A DNA stretch of 64,000 nucleotides from Oikopleura dioica. Taxonomy: Eukaryota; Chordata; Appendicularia; Copelata; Oikopleuridae. The DNA is taken from NCBI GenBank assembly GCA_907165135.1, contig OU015568.1:13524501-13588500 (forward strand), in the 5' to 3' direction. The translations under genes and the position numbers were made by a program. The notes under the pieces are model-generated. The model saw only the letters and a program-made list of their open reading frames with translations, did no database searches and was not told where the DNA came from. Positions 23,182 through 36,328 of the stretch are shown one piece after another (position 1 is the stretch's first letter; the number at the start of each line of letters is the position of its first letter).

Positions 23182-26100
23182 ATGAGGTCGATATTCGCCC
23201 TTTTGGGCTTGGCGACCGCCTGCTCGAAGGACTCGGGGAGTCTCTTCGGCTGGACTGTCGACGATCTCGAAGTTGAAGTAGATAACCTCAAGACAAGAGC
23301 TGACTCTTCAGAAAACGATATCGCAGCTCTACGATCTACAGTTGACTCTCTTACGAAGAGAATCGAGGGAATCGAAGGATCACTCGCATGCCCAGGTTCG
23401 TTATTAGTAATAAGTTATTACTTATTTTGTAATAGGAACTTCTGTAAGTAAATCGAATTATTTTCTTTAGCTGGTTCAACTCTTGACACATGTAAATGCT
23501 CTGCTGGCTCTATCTCCCTCCCATGGGTTAACAACGGAGGATGCGTTGACGAATCCGCATATGTCTGCCAGCAAGAGAAGAAGAACTACAACAACTGGCG
23601 ACTCCCTCGAACTGCCGATGGCAAAGCTGTCACTCAGCCTTCCCATTACAATGTCAAGCTTCATCTTCCCGGTCTGTACGAAGAAGATAAAATTGATGGT
23701 GCGTTTCATTTTTCTGGCGAAACCGAAGTCCTTTTTACGGCAAATGAAGACATTTGTTTCTTCAGTTTGCATTTGGAATATAAGCTAGGGCTCTTTACTC
23801 ATAATTATAAGGCCATTTGATTTTTCTCATAGTTCTGTTTACATAGCCCTATGTGAAGCCAAAAGTGTCTAGGGTAATCTTAACTGTTGGCGGCGTTGAC
23901 GTCCCTGTCACATTTAATCTGAACGCGGAGTACCAATACCTGACAGTCTATTTGGATCACAAAATTACTGCCGGCTCTGAAGTGAGCGCGATTGTTCACT
24001 ACGAGAATGAAATTCCTACTGGAACTAAAGGTCTTTATTTGTCGCACTACACTAACCCCGCTGGACAGAAGCGATATCTCCTTGCAACGCAGTACGAGTC
24101 AACTGCTGCTCGAATGACATTCCCATGCTTCGATGAACCAGATCTCAAAGCCACCTTTGATTTTGAGATAAGCTACATGTACAAAGAATATACAGCAATC
24201 TTCAATATGGATCCAGCAGGACCACCAACACAAGTCGGGGACAGATACACCGTCAAATATCAGCGAACAATGAAGCTTCCGACGTATCTCCTTGCCATGC
24301 TCATTTCCGACTTCAATCTTGAATCTTCGGGCGTAAGCGCTGATGGAGTCAAAGTTCGAATTCTCGGTCGACCTGAGTGGGCAAATGAGACAAAATGGGC
24401 TTTGGAAGATACTCTCGCAGTCGTTGATGGTCTTTCCGAAAAATTCGGCTACAAGTATTGCGATTCTTTCCCAGGATCAGCTGGGGCTAACGGTAACTGC
24501 AAGTCGGATCAAGCCAGTATTCCTCAATTCGGTGCTGGTGCAATGGAAAACTGGGGTCTTATTACTTACAGAGAATATTACATGCATATTGATCAAGCTC
24601 GTGATCCCTTCCGAAGAAAGTACTACTCTACATCTATCATCGGTCACGAGCTCATCCATCAGTGGTTCGGTAATTTGGTAACATGCCCTTGGTGGGATGA
24701 AATTTACATCAACGAGGCTTTTGGGTCAATCGGTGGCTATCTTGGATTAATTTATTCGAAGAGCCACGAAAAGATCAACTACCAGTGGGAAGACGAGTAC
24801 TTGATCGATGAAGGTTACAGAGGCATGTACACTGACGGAACCGCTCTCTCCCGACCGATGGTGAATAATGTCAACAATGGCGAGCTCAAGGTTGAGACTC
24901 CCCAAGAGTGCTCCAATCAATTCGACAATATCGCCTATCCAAAATCTGGAAGCGTCATGCTCATGATTCGAGCTGTTCTTGGTGATGATCTCTGGACAGA
25001 AGGACTTCGAAACTACCTACAAATGATGAAATTCGATGTCTCCACTGGTGACAATCTTTTGACTTTCTGGGATGGCGTCGTTAATGATCAAGTGAAAGCA
25101 GAAAAACTCGGAGGAATGACTCCATCAGAGGCTTTCGAGCCGTTCTTCAAACAAATGGGCCTTCCGGCACTTAAGATTAACGAGTTCTACGACGAACTTG
25201 GAAACTTGAAAATCTCCGTGTCGTCGAGTCGTTATTTGAATACCAAACATAATAAACTCCACCCCTCAAGTTCGTTTAAATACATCTGGAATGTCCCGGT
25301 CGTATTTCGGGAGAATGGCGTCGACACCTTCCACTGGATCAAAGCTGGTGAAACGAACCAAGTTTACGAGTTCGATATCTCTGAAAATACAGTCATTGAC
25401 CCAGAGTCAAATATCTGGATGAGAATCAACTTCAACCAACAATACATCGACCGCGTTACCAACTTGACTGGAAAACGTCAAGCCAGATCAATTTCAAAAA
25501 TGATCCGTGATCACATGACTTTCCTGACCGAAGAAACTCGAGATGAGTATGATGTGGATCTTGAAAAAGTACTGTCTTTGCTTGCATTGATCGATCCTAC
25601 TGAAGAAGTTTCGGATAAGAAGATAAGATGGGGACAATGGGCTGAGCTCTCTCAATTAATGAACAGCAAAGTCTGGAATGTATTCATCGCTTACCTTTCA
25701 AATGTCGACGCGGGAACAGTCGAAGAAGATCTTTACAAGACTTTCACAGGTCATATTCAGAGCCTCGTCAGTTTCTGGAAGACAGATGGTCTCTATCCAG
25801 ATGTTCAACTTAACGATCCTGCTGAAGACAAATGGTATGGAGACTGGTCAAGACTCAACCAGTTCCTACTTCCTCTTGCACGTCGATTCGATTCCGCTGC
25901 TTTCGCCGTTGATGCTATTGATTATATAAGACCCGTGGTTTCTGGTTCTAATGACTTTATGGAGTTGTCCCCTGACTCAAGAGCTGATTCCTTCTATGCT
26001 GCCGTCCAAGCAGGCAATCAGGATACGATTCAATTTGCCCTTAATAAAATCAACGAAGCTGTTGACAATGGAATGGACATCAATTACATCAGATTGTGCA

Positions 26101-29100
26101 GAAGTACTGACAGCGCTAGCTCTGTATCCGTCGGCCTCTACACTGGCGACTGCCGAGAAAATGTTTACTTTATCGCGTTGAGTTTCTCAAAGGATATCAC
26201 AACTGTTGCTGATATCGCGTCAAAACTGCCCAAAGATCTCGTTGGATATTACTACATCAATGTTGCTGCGCGAGATGACATGGCAGTATCTGTTACTCGC
26301 CATATTCAGAGCCAGTCTGCAATGGACATTGAGAAAAATTGGGTTTCAGGTCAATTTACTAGCTTTGTCGAGACTTCTTGCAACTACTTTTCGACGATGG
26401 AGCACAGGCAACTTCTCCGAGAATGGTCGAACAAAGCATGGAACGCGGAGTTCCGAAGCAGCCTGTCAGCTTCGCTCACAATTTGCCAAAATACAATAAC
26501 AGCTAACGAAGAGCTAATGGATCTTCACTACGAATCATTTACAAGATTCTACTGCAAAATGGACACTCTGAGTTGTGGCGAAGACCTCGTTGGCTCTCCT
26601 TCCTCATATAACTCTTGGTATCTTCCCAAGAATTCAATGGGTGAATCTCACTACAAGCCTACCCAATACTACGTCGATTTGAATATTCGAAATTTGACAG
26701 ATGGCGCTCAAGAAGAAGGCAACTTCTACTACGATGGTACAAGCCAGGTTGAATTCACGAGCAGCGTAGCTCTCGATTCCATCCACATTCACGTGGACAA
26801 AGAGGAGCTCATGAAAATCACTGGATACGTTGTAAGAGCAAATGGAAAAGTCGTTCCCGTCCGAAAAACTGACCACAATTCTAACCGATTCCTTTTCTCA
26901 TTTTATTTGGATGCAACAATTCCTGCTGAAACACCCATTTCACTGATCATGAACTATAACGTCCAGCTTACTCCTGCTACCGAAGGCCTTTACCTCAGCA
27001 ATTACGAAGACAAAAACACTGGCGAAACACTCTATCTTCTTGCTACTCAGTTTGAATCTACTCATGCTAGAGAATGTTTCCCCTGCTTTGATGAGCCCCA
27101 GCTCAAGGCGCAATTCAAATTTTCGATTGAGTTTGACCTAGGCAAAAGACAAGATTACACTGCAATTTATAACATGGATGTTGAAAACAGCGTTGCTTTA
27201 CCTAATAATCGCCGGAGGAACTACTACTTTAATAGCATGCCAATGCCGACCTACTTGATCGCCATTCTTGTTAGCCCATTCAATACAGAGTCAAAAGGTA
27301 TTTCTCCAGGAATAAATGCCGGTGTTCGTATCCTTGGAAGACCAGAATGGAAGGATGATACAACATATGCACTAAATGAAGCCAAGAGTATAGTCGATAA
27401 TTTCTCAAATTATTTCGACTGGGACTATTGCCACGCTTTCAAAGAAAATCCTCAGAATGATGCTCTTGGAGAGCTTATCTGTAAAACAGATCAAACCGGA
27501 ATCCCGCAGTTCCGATCTGGTGCCATGGAGAACTGGGGTCTCATAACATACCGCGAGTACTATCTTCATTACAACCCTCAGCGAGACAACAATCTTGTAC
27601 GAAGAACCGTCACAAGAATCGTTGGCCACGAGCTCATCCACCAATGGTTTGGTAATCTCATTACTTGTAAATGGTGGGATGAGATTTACATCAATGAAGC
27701 TTGGGGATCGATTGGAGGATATCTCGGTCTTCAACAAGCTGAATCGAATGCTAATGTTGAATACGAATGGGAAGATGAATACCTAACGACCCAGGGATAC
27801 ACCGGTTTCACTTATGATGGCAGAAACACAAGCCGTCCAATGGTCAACAATGCCAACAACGGTCTTCTTAAAGTTGAAACACCTAATGAAATTAGCATTC
27901 AATTCGATAGTATTGCTTACAACAAAGCTGGTAGCGTCATGATGATGATCAGAGAAGTCATTGGCCAAGATAAATGGCAGAAAGGTCTCAGAAAATATCT
28001 GAAAGATAATCAATATACAAACCCAACTTGGAGAGAGCAGCTTCTTGCTTGGGATCAAGTTGTTCCAGATTTCAAAACGAATGCAATTTACGGCGAAAAT
28101 GATATCAACAAACCAGAAAATATCACAGAAGCTTTCAAGCCATATTTCTTACAAATGGGTTATCCTCTCTTGAAAATTGAGAAAAATACAGGAAACAAGT
28201 ACACAATCAAGCATTCTCGATTCATGAGTAATGAAGGAGACCTCTCTAAACCAGACAGTGACTTTGGCTACCAGTGGAACGTTCCGGTCATTTACACGAA
28301 TTCAGCAGGTGGTGATAGAAAAATTCAATGGATAAAAACAGCGTGTAAAGAAACCATTACAACTTTGACCCTCTTTGAAAACGCTATCATCGATCCCAAT
28401 GCTAATACATGGCTTCGAATCAAATTCTCTGATGCTATCCTCTCGTAAACACAACCAAAATTAACGTTCTTTATTTTATTTCAGTGACTATGCCAAAAAC
28501 GACCAAGTAAACAAGCGTCAAGCCGCAAAAATTGCCCAAGATGCTTACCAAATGGCTGTTTCGCCACGATACAACGGAGTCGTCAAATATGCAGATGTTA
28601 TGCAGGCAACAAAGCTTTTTGCCAAGTTCCCAGCTGAAAAGCAAAACTGGATCGTTTACCGAGAAATGACCTACTTGAATACTTTTGCTTCTCGCCTAGT
28701 TGCTGCAACAATGGACGAAGACTCAACTACCGGCCAGGCAGAATTCGCAGAGGCTTTTAGAAGCTACATGTTTGACCTGGCGAATAACAATGCTATCCAT
28801 GATCCATTAGACGATTACAACGTTAATGCAGAACGATGTTACCCTGATGAAGATGAAGGCCATGCCCGTGATGAGTCGAAGGTAAACTAAATTTATATAA
28901 TTGTAGCTTATTCGTTCTACATTTATAACGTGATTTTCTCAGGCACGAATGGCTCCATATGTAACGCAAACGCAACTCTACTACGCTCCAACTAGTGAAA
29001 CTTTCTTTGATCAAGCAGAACGACTGGCCAATAAGCTTGTTAATGGAGCACTTCCATTCTTGGAGCAATCTGCTGATACAAGACCGGACACTTTTATCGG

Positions 29101-29819
29101 TGCAGTCATCAAAGAAGAATCGGCTTTTATAAACGACCCTGTTGATGCCCCTGTTATAAACCATTTTGTCAACGAGCTTCAATCTCAGACTAATACTGAC
29201 TTCAAATGCTCAAGTACTCAATTGAGCTACCCACTCTACAGTACTCAAAAGAATCTCAATTGTGAGCTTCATCGATACTGGAACGCTCTACTGTAAGATA
29301 TTTGAATAGTTCTGACGAATTCTAATCTTCATTTAGGTCCATTCGAACAAGAAATGGCTATTACAAGCTTTACAAAATGCTACCGGTCGAACTTCAGCCA
29401 GTTTATACTGTGGACGCAGCGGCAAACAAGTATCTTTACCGTTTCATTGTTGATTCTTTTGCAACTAAAAAGACAACACAAGAAGTAAAAGATTACCTAC
29501 AAACTCCTGGACGGCTTAACGTAAGTCTTTCTATGAGCAACCATTCTCTATTCTTGTCGTTTAGAGTCTGATTTCGAATTCGTGTTCTTACATGACCATT
29601 CAATCCGACTACGATCTTCAAAATAGCTGGTCAGACGAATTACTTGACTGGACCGATGATTCTGGAGTCAATATCAGAGAAACACGTGATAATTGCTTGC
29701 TCAACATTCTCAGTCGAGCATCAAGCTTCGAGCAAGACTACATAAGTGTCCGAGAATGGCTTCGAGCAGAAACTTCAGCAACCTGGGGAACTGACACAAT
29801 TCAATTCGCAAAACCTTGA
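23182..29819 (+). CDS. Secreted tandem M1 aminopeptidase (two complete gluzincin units) with N-terminal coiled coil
   Basis: Model: join(23182..23395,23471..23775,23847..28444,28485..28881,28943..29292,29337..29520,29565..29819), about 2100 residues. Residues 1-15 are a signal peptide. Residues about 25-68 form a short heptad-rich coiled coil, followed by a Cys-rich segment. Two M1 units follow. Unit 1 has GAMENWG near residue 403, HELIH at about 438 and the downstream NEAFGS glutamate. Unit 2 has GAMENWG near 1398, HELIH at about 1431 and NEAWGS. Both units keep all zinc ligands and the exopeptidase motif, so both should be active. No C-terminal membrane anchor is seen, unlike vertebrate aminopeptidase N, so a secreted role in digestion or in the house matrix is possible. 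The boundary 23776-23846 fits only as a GA-AG intron; GT donors break the frame. Confidence 0.92.
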
Positions 29820-30115
29820 TAAGTGCCTCTCTCTTAGCTATAATAAATATTCCTAACAATCATGTGTTTTATAAATTGTCTGAACCATTTTATTATTTTT
29901 ACTCGGTATTTTAATTATTTCGAATAGATCTGATTGATTTTTTTAAACAAGTCGTAGTCCCGCTTAGTTTAATTTGACAACAGCTCAGATTTATCTCTTT
30001 GTTATACAAAAAATATTAAGATCCGTGGTACCCAGATTAATAGACAAAATATGAATAAATTTTTCAAAGGCGATTCTGATTTATATACAAAAAATAGAGC
30101 AAAAGTAAAGTGGAT
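29820..30115. other. 3' region between the aminopeptidase gene and the small minus-strand gene
   Basis: About 296 AT-rich bases between two converging stop codons (29819 and 30116). AATAAA occurs at about 29842 for the aminopeptidase mRNA. No gene was seen. Confidence 0.35.
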
Positions 30116-30575
30116 TCATTTTCGGAGACGCATCAAAACGACGCACTTTTTGAACTGATTCCAATCGTTGATACTAGCATCGGGCGACTGCACTCTTTTT
30201 TCGTAGTAAAAGCAGAGACAGTAATTCGGGCAGCCGTCGAAATTGTTTGATTTGAGAATGAAGCATCTAAAATTCTTTGAAACACGGATCCAATAAACAA
30301 CTTACTTACTTTTTACAGGCGTCTCTTACTGGATTATTTTGAGAAAGCTGAGTGTGTCGTGTAGATCGCCCGCCGGATTTTTTTATGTCCGGCATTAGAT
30401 TTGTATAAGTCTGATGGCTTCCATAGTTCGTGCCTATGAAAGATCTTCGTTGACAATATCCCTTCGCCTGGCAAATTCTCTCACTTCTCGTCATTCTCAT
30501 ACATGTACTGCACGTTGTACTGTTACTATTTATTATGTCAAGAACACAAGAAAAAATTATCAATCTCAGCAGCAT
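30116..30575 (-). CDS. Small secreted cysteine-rich protein, unrecognised
   Basis: Model: complement(join(30116..30266,30310..30575)), 138 residues, one 43-nt GT-AG intron in phase. The N-terminus (MLLRLIIFSCVLDII) is a signal peptide. Twelve cysteines follow; six lie in exon 1 (TCSTCMRM, ERICQAKGYCQRRS and DACKK) and six in exon 2 (KCFIL..., FDGCPNYCLCFYYEKR, KKCVV). The GCP...C..YYE motif echoes the tail of the protein encoded at 11.1-12.2 kb. There is no enzyme signature and no transmembrane helix beyond the signal. It could be an extracellular matrix or defence-type peptide, but I assign no function. Confidence 0.65.
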
Positions 30576-31093
30576 TTTTATCTCTAATTGGGTTTTGTCG
30601 TCTAACAGATGCGTAAAAAAGTATCGTGCGGGAAGCTCAGGTGGCGCAAGAGCGGACTCATGAGTCGTTTCAAAACATGATACCGGAATAACTTATTCCA
30701 AATAAGATAAAAAAACGTCTATTGTAAAAAGCCTATGCGTTGTTCTTTGTTATCTTCTAATTCGCCCTTGACGATTACCGTTTTAAATCGTGTGCATTAC
30801 CGCATTATCTAAAGTACCTTATCACTAAAACATTTGGCTGCCAGACAGTTCCTTTAGAACAGTGAACTTATTTGGCATTTCTGAACTTTTTGCAATTTTA
30901 TTATTTTTCGGGCATTTTGGTTAAAGCCTTTGAAAAACGAAAGAAAAATAGAATTGCTCTCATCTTTATTTGCATTTCAATGACTGTGGTTGTGGCAACG
31001 CGCTTTTGTCTTCGCCCTCGATTCCTCAATTTTCATAAGTTAATTTGTTTGACTGAAGATCAAAAAGAGTAAAGAGGAAAGAAAAATGTGAAG
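30576..31093. promoter_or_regulatory. Divergent intergenic region between the small secreted gene and the membrane-protein gene
   Basis: About 520 bases between divergent starts (30575 and 31094). It is mixed in composition with a GC-richer patch near 30625-30665. A plus-strand frame at 30872-31072 has no family features. No individual promoter element could be named. Confidence 0.3.
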
Positions 31094-33547
31094 ATGTCTT
31101 CCAGCGATTCTGATGATCAAGAACTTTTGCTAAAGGTTAGGATAAAACTCGTTCTTTTTACTAGGTTAATTAATTTACGGATGCCAGCAAATTCAATTAA
31201 CGTTTTTGTTTGCTCATCTACTTTATTGCTGATTTGTTTTTTGGTCAAATAAAATTGAAAATGTTTCAGTTCAAGTCGATAAAATATATTAAACTCGTTT
31301 AAGAATGATGGGCTTCAATCAAGCAAGAAAGAGAAATGGTCTCAAAGTAAAATTGGCAAGCGACAATTTGTTTCGTGTTCCTCACTGCTTATTGTTACAT
31401 ACATACAAGTCTACGCTCTCCTCGCGTCGCTTTCTTTAACGTGGCCTTATCCCAAGGATTATTCCATCGCGACGGGATGGGTGTTCATTTTCAATCTCGA
31501 CTTTTGGGAACTTGCGAAGGTCTACAGCGCGGGGTACAAGGCCTTTTCACGACAACCGACGCCATCTAAAGATGTTATGGGCGATCACTTTGCAGTCTGG
31601 TACTCGCTCTTCGCCCTCTTTTACTGGTGTACTTATGTAATAAGTATGGTCGTCTACTTTTGTTTCAAGAGCTCGGCAACGAAGAAACAAACGATTCTGC
31701 CAAGATTGAAAGTTTTTCTGCTCGGGTTTTGGTATTTCATGACCATTCCTGTTGGGGTCAATTTTTCGAAAGGTAAAAGTCAATCTTCAAAGAGAACAAC
31801 TATTACTTTTCAGTTTACTGGTGTCTTCCGAACTCGGGATCAAAAATGGACGTGGACAACGAGCTCTTTTGCTTGAAAAGCGGAGCATCCATTCTCTACT
31901 TTATCATCTCAACAGCTTCATTGCTCTTTCATTTCGTCATCGTTCCAACTTTCTACGCAAGAAAGATCAGTCTTGGGATTGTGACTCCGTACGTCCGGGC
32001 TCACGAGAACGCCCTTCTCAGGCAACGTGCAAATCAAAATATCCCATTAGCCTAAATCATCAAAACGAACCAAAAATAATTGAAGCTTGTTTTCCCAACA
32101 ACAGTCTAATTAACGTTTTTCTTGACCAGTTCATGTTCAAAAATGAAAAGCACGTACCAAGGCGCGAACTCGAATTTGAGTTTGGAATCAACCGAAAACT
32201 TCTCCTGGATAATTTATACTACCACTCCCAATTCAAACGGAAACGAGCGTATTTTCTGATAACAGATGCGGTTTTCAAAGGATCGCTTATCATTGCATAC
32301 TCCGGATTTTTCAAGCTTTCAAAGGAACCTAATGAGTCATTGGGAAGTTTTGGCAAGCTTATCTCCACATCTGTTTTATTTTCAATCATTTTCGTAAAGG
32401 TAAAATTTCGTGAAAAAAACGAACGTAAAAAAATCAAATCTAGTTTTTTTATGATGTTTACTACCAACCATTTCGTACTTTGCTGCTCAATATGCTCAAC
32501 TACGCCTGTTTGATATTTTTATTTTGCAACGCGGTTTTTGGCTTGATGTTGAATATTCCCGGCCTGGAGTCGCCTTTCCAAGATCCTGAATATCTGAAAC
32601 CTCTTTTAATTATGGTCAATTTGTCGTGGTTCTTGTTTATCTTGGGATGGATTTTCTACGCAATTTATAAGTCAAGGCACAGGAGAATCTGGCCCTCGCT
32701 TTACTCAAAAGGTAACATTTCAAAACGTGGCCCCTAACGATGTTAACATGTCACTTTGACAATGTGCATCTTCCAGATTAGTTGTTACACAATAGTTATT
32801 ACGATGTTTATTTTACACTTTAATCGTCGAACCTTAGGGTCGTTTATGCTATTGCAAAACACTGACAGAGAGTGTCTGAAATCGTTGACAAAAACGTGTG
32901 AAGCAGAACATTGTTCTATTTAAAGAACTATTTTTAACACGGATATAATTGAGGCAATTTGTTACTTTAGATCGGAAGAGCTATCTTGTTGGCAATAACG
33001 AGCGCTTTGTCGAAGCCCTTAGAGAAGCATGTGATGTGATTGAGCAATCACGCGCGGTGGTGCCTCTTTTCGCACCTGCTCATCGTCTCAAGTTCCAGAT
33101 ATTGAAGATGAATGCACTCACAAGAGAAGCAGAGTATACTTGCGAGATTCTGCACCCCACTTTGCAGGAGTGCCTTCAGACTCTTATTGAGACTTATGGA
33201 ACTGTTCAGGTAAAACAACCGATTGATTATAATATCTTACTCACATATCTATCTAGAATTCTTCAATGTTCACTTCTGTGGCGTCTAACATGAATCAAAA
33301 TCACACAGCTGAAGAGTTGTTTGCTTTGATACCAGAATTTGCAGAAGCTCTGGCAAAACGAGACCTTGATCTTGCGCTTTCCCGGTACCTTATTATGACG
33401 AAACTAATTAAATTTACATTATTTAGTAAGCATTGCCGACGATCTCTTCTCAAAGTTTCTGCTTTGGCTGCATTCAAAGCTGCCGGGCAGAGAGCAAATT
33501 TTCTCCGCAACGTTCTCAACCAAGCAAAAGAAACATCCGAAGCTTAA
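31094..33547 (+). CDS. Unrecognised multi-pass membrane protein
   Basis: Model: join(31094..31135,31304..31772,31814..32021,32162..32399,32444..32711,32971..33209,33257..33384,33427..33547), 570 residues. The N-terminus is acidic and cytosolic-like (MSSSDSDDQELLLK). About eight hydrophobic helices follow, with a charged loop in the middle (ELEFEFGINRKLLLDNLYYH, SQFKRKRAYF) and a motif YYQPFRTLLLNMLNYACLIF. The C-terminal ~180 residues are soluble and helical. The junction 32022-32161 works as a GC-AG intron joining ALLR to RELEFEF. If it is not used, the first half stops at 32054 and a second protein could start at ATG 32132 as an operon partner. The 259-nt intron 32712-32970 is the only in-phase way to reach the C-terminal exons. 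The layout recalls TRP-like or polycystin-like membrane proteins, but no family is assigned. Confidence 0.6.
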
Positions 33548-33895
33548 TCCTAAGGGTACCACTGAAACTATTTTTGCTGGCTATATTTTTGCACAAATAA
33601 ACTTTCATTTTTTCACGTTTGTCGAACTGTACGTGAATGATCGGATTTCTATTGACGAATTTATTTTGTTAGAAAACAGTCACTTTTCTCGTGAAGTCAT
33701 AGGTCTGGGAAGGGCTGAAATTAAAATTTTAAGAAAGTGAAACTGCGTGATGAAGTAAAAAATGAAGAATTAGAAAACGAAGAAGTAGAAAGTAAGAATA
33801 AATTAAAATGAATGATGAGGAACTAAAGAGCGGTGGAAACATGTTTGACGAAATTTGTTCTACGCGATTCTTCTAAAGTCGACACTCGTGAATGC
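33548..33895. other. 3' region between converging genes
   Basis: About 350 AT-rich bases between converging stops (33547 plus, 33896 minus). AATAAA for the plus gene is at about 33596. Purine-rich GAA/TGAA runs occur at 33730-33830. No gene is visible. Confidence 0.35.
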
Positions 33896-35727
33896 CTAGT
33901 ACTTCTCTGGGAAGGAAGCAGCGGCAACTTGTTCCTCGATATCTTCGCCATTCTCTAGGGCCTGTTCCCATCGAATGATCTGGGCAACACCCTCGATGAA
34001 AATGTTTACCAGCTGGACTTCAGATTTTCCAAGTCGGTCGGCGTTGGAGATATCCCATGTGCCACCAGTAGAGGCAGAGTCAACTCCTGAAGAGCTTGTC
34101 ATAAACATTCATTGGCGCCCTTTCTTACCCTTAGTTCCTCGAACCTGGAGACCCATCTTCTTGCAAACATCCTTGAAATCCTTTCTGGCGGAGAAGAGTG
34201 GAACCTGAATTATTAATCAAACCGGCTCTTTTTTTACAAAAACATGATTTTTACCTTGACCATTGAACCAGCGCGGAGTCCAGTTCCCAAGTTAGAGGGG
34301 CAAGTCAAAATCCAGCCAAGATGCTCAGAGTGCATAAATTCAACGCCTTCTTCCTTGAGAACATCTTTGAGAGAAGATGTTATCTTTGCAAATCGACTGA
34401 AAGACAATTAGCGTTTTATAATCTTCTGGGAAGCTTACGAGATGATTTGCTTGACGTTATCGCCCTTTTCCATGGAGATGAGTCGGGTGTGATCTTCTTC
34501 GTTGATCCAGACGAAGACATTCTCATCGTTGTTGTGGAAAATACCTGAGTAATGGGAAATTGGATTTATGATTTTGAAATACCTCGAGCGTCAGGCCAGT
34601 GTCGGCCGCAACCAGAGCTAAGCAAAAGAGTTGAGTCAGGTTCCTGGAAGAGGTTTCCTCGCTCACGAAGGTATTCCTCCTTTTCGGCGGTCATTCCATT
34701 CGGCTTCTCGCCATAAGATCGAGAGCCAGCAAGGGGAAAGTAGTCGCCAGCAAGATCACCTTCGAGCTTCTTGAGACCCTTGACGACCAATCGTTCGATC
34801 TCCCGTCGTTCATCAAATGAGCAGCAAGGAGGGAGTCGGAATCCTCGAAGAGATCGTCCTGAAAATTATTGTCGTTGAGACTTCCACGCCCACTGGAAAA
34901 TTGAATTTTTTGTATATTTGCTAACCTGTTCGGCAGCGTGAAGTAAGAACGTATTTGCCAGTCGGATCGATCTTTGTATCACTATTAAAAATAGTTATTG
35001 ATGGTTAAATATCAATAAGAATACGATTCTAAGCGCTTATCATTTTTGAAAGAAAGCTCATTTTTCAAGAGAGAGAGCTAATAATAATATTTGATGAGCT
35101 TGGGATTCTAACTTGTCCTGGGTAGCTCTTATCTTTTCAAGAGACACTCTCTTCACTCGATAAAGAAGGCGAATAAATTTACTCACGAGATCTTGTCAAC
35201 GTCAAGGTCGGTGGGATGCTTAGCATCGGCCGCGTATCCATTGTGACGAGCGGAAATTACCGGGTCGAAGATTGGCTTGAAAAGCTCGAAAGACTCTTCA
35301 TCCCCAGCGACAAGGCCGCAAGTCTTGATCATAGGGTGGCCCTTGTTATCGATGCCAGTTTTGATGCAGTGGCCAATGTTGACTCCCAACTTGGTCGTCT
35401 TGTTTTTGAGCTCGTCGTACATGCCTGGATTCGCGCGCATTGCTTCGGCAAAGATGTTGCTAAAAAGGTACGAAATGGAACAATCGATCTGCGGCCGGCT
35501 TACTTATGTTCGGACAGGTCCGGGAGTTTGTCAGGCAGATTCTCAGCCAGAAAAGTGGCACCTTTCTCCTCGCAGTAGTATTCTTTGTCGCCGCATCCAG
35601 CTTGAATCCACTAAAATTTATATTTGATTATATTCTTCATTTATATTGGCAAGATATGAACAGCTATTCTTACCTCGGGGAGTTTCTTGACGCCCTCAGA
35701 AAGCGCAGTTGGTGGATAGTCTGCCAT
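33896..35727 (-). CDS. CK: Creatine kinase-type ATP:guanidino phosphotransferase
   Basis: Model: complement(join(33896..34086,34129..34204,34255..34396,34439..34544,34583..34858,34926..34981,35187..35459,35504..35610,35674..35727)), 426 residues; every junction closes in phase. It transfers phosphate between ATP and a guanidino compound, buffering cellular ATP. Key sequences: the N-terminal substrate-specificity loop region [39 protein letters not shown], the active-site loop [14 protein letters not shown] with the reactive Cys, and [14 protein letters not shown]. No mitochondrial presequence is obvious, but the protein is about 45 residues longer than cytosolic creatine kinases, mainly at the N-terminus and in the C-terminal extension [13 protein letters not shown]. 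Creatine versus another guanidine is inferred from chordate ancestry only. The 205-nt intron 34982-35186 is the one long intron. Confidence 0.94.
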
Positions 35728-36328
35728 AATGCAAGAAGATACTCTGAAAAATAAAACTCTGAAAAGGGAGATCGCTCGACAGCGTCTGTGCGCTTTCAAA
35801 TGGAAGGTCGCGCTCGAGAATAGAGAGGCGGTGTCTCCCCAGGGAGCTCATAAGCACTGTATTGTTAGAAATAGCTACGGTAGCTTAGCTACTCGAAGAA
35901 GAGATCAGCAGTAAATTGTCTTTGAAAAGTTTGAATTGATCTCTTTTGACATCATTTTATCTCATTGATGCTCTTGAAAAGGACAGAAGCTAGCTTTGAG
36001 TTTCAAACAAAATCAGAATGCAGCAGAATAGGTCTCGTGGGAATCCTTTGCTAATTGATGGTGCTAGAGTGCGCAGTGTTACATCAGATGCCGCTTATTC
36101 GAATGCTTCAAATTGCGACTAGTCTCTTAGATAAAGTCTTGATCTACCTAACTTAATTAATTTATTCAAGGCATACTTAAATTTATAGGACATGGACCAT
36201 GTCACATGGTCCCTAAACATTTGGTGCTACATTTTCCAAAAATAAGAAACTGAAAATAAATCTGCGAGACTTTTTTATTCAATAAACATGTATTCAGAAA
36301 AAAAGAAACAGTAAACTTATTTTAACAG
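35728..36328. other. Region between the creatine kinase start and the next minus-strand gene
   Basis: About 600 bases. An acceptor-like TTTTTCAG lies just 5' of the creatine kinase ATG (about 35748 on the minus strand). A minus-strand AATAAA at about 36278-36283 serves the gene ending at 36329. Nothing else is seen. Confidence 0.35.

Noticed and set aside
22895-23291. Two overlapping minus-strand frames, one starting with a hydrophobic stretch
   Set aside because: They are antisense to the aminopeptidase leader and first exon; the plus strand gives a signal peptide and coiled coil that splice in phase to the M1 domain.
31752-32513. A 253-residue plus-strand frame in the membrane-protein gene
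   Set aside because: Only its middle (about 32162-32399) is coding. Its first part is an intron plus out-of-frame exon, and its last part is a 44-nt intron plus out-of-frame sequence.
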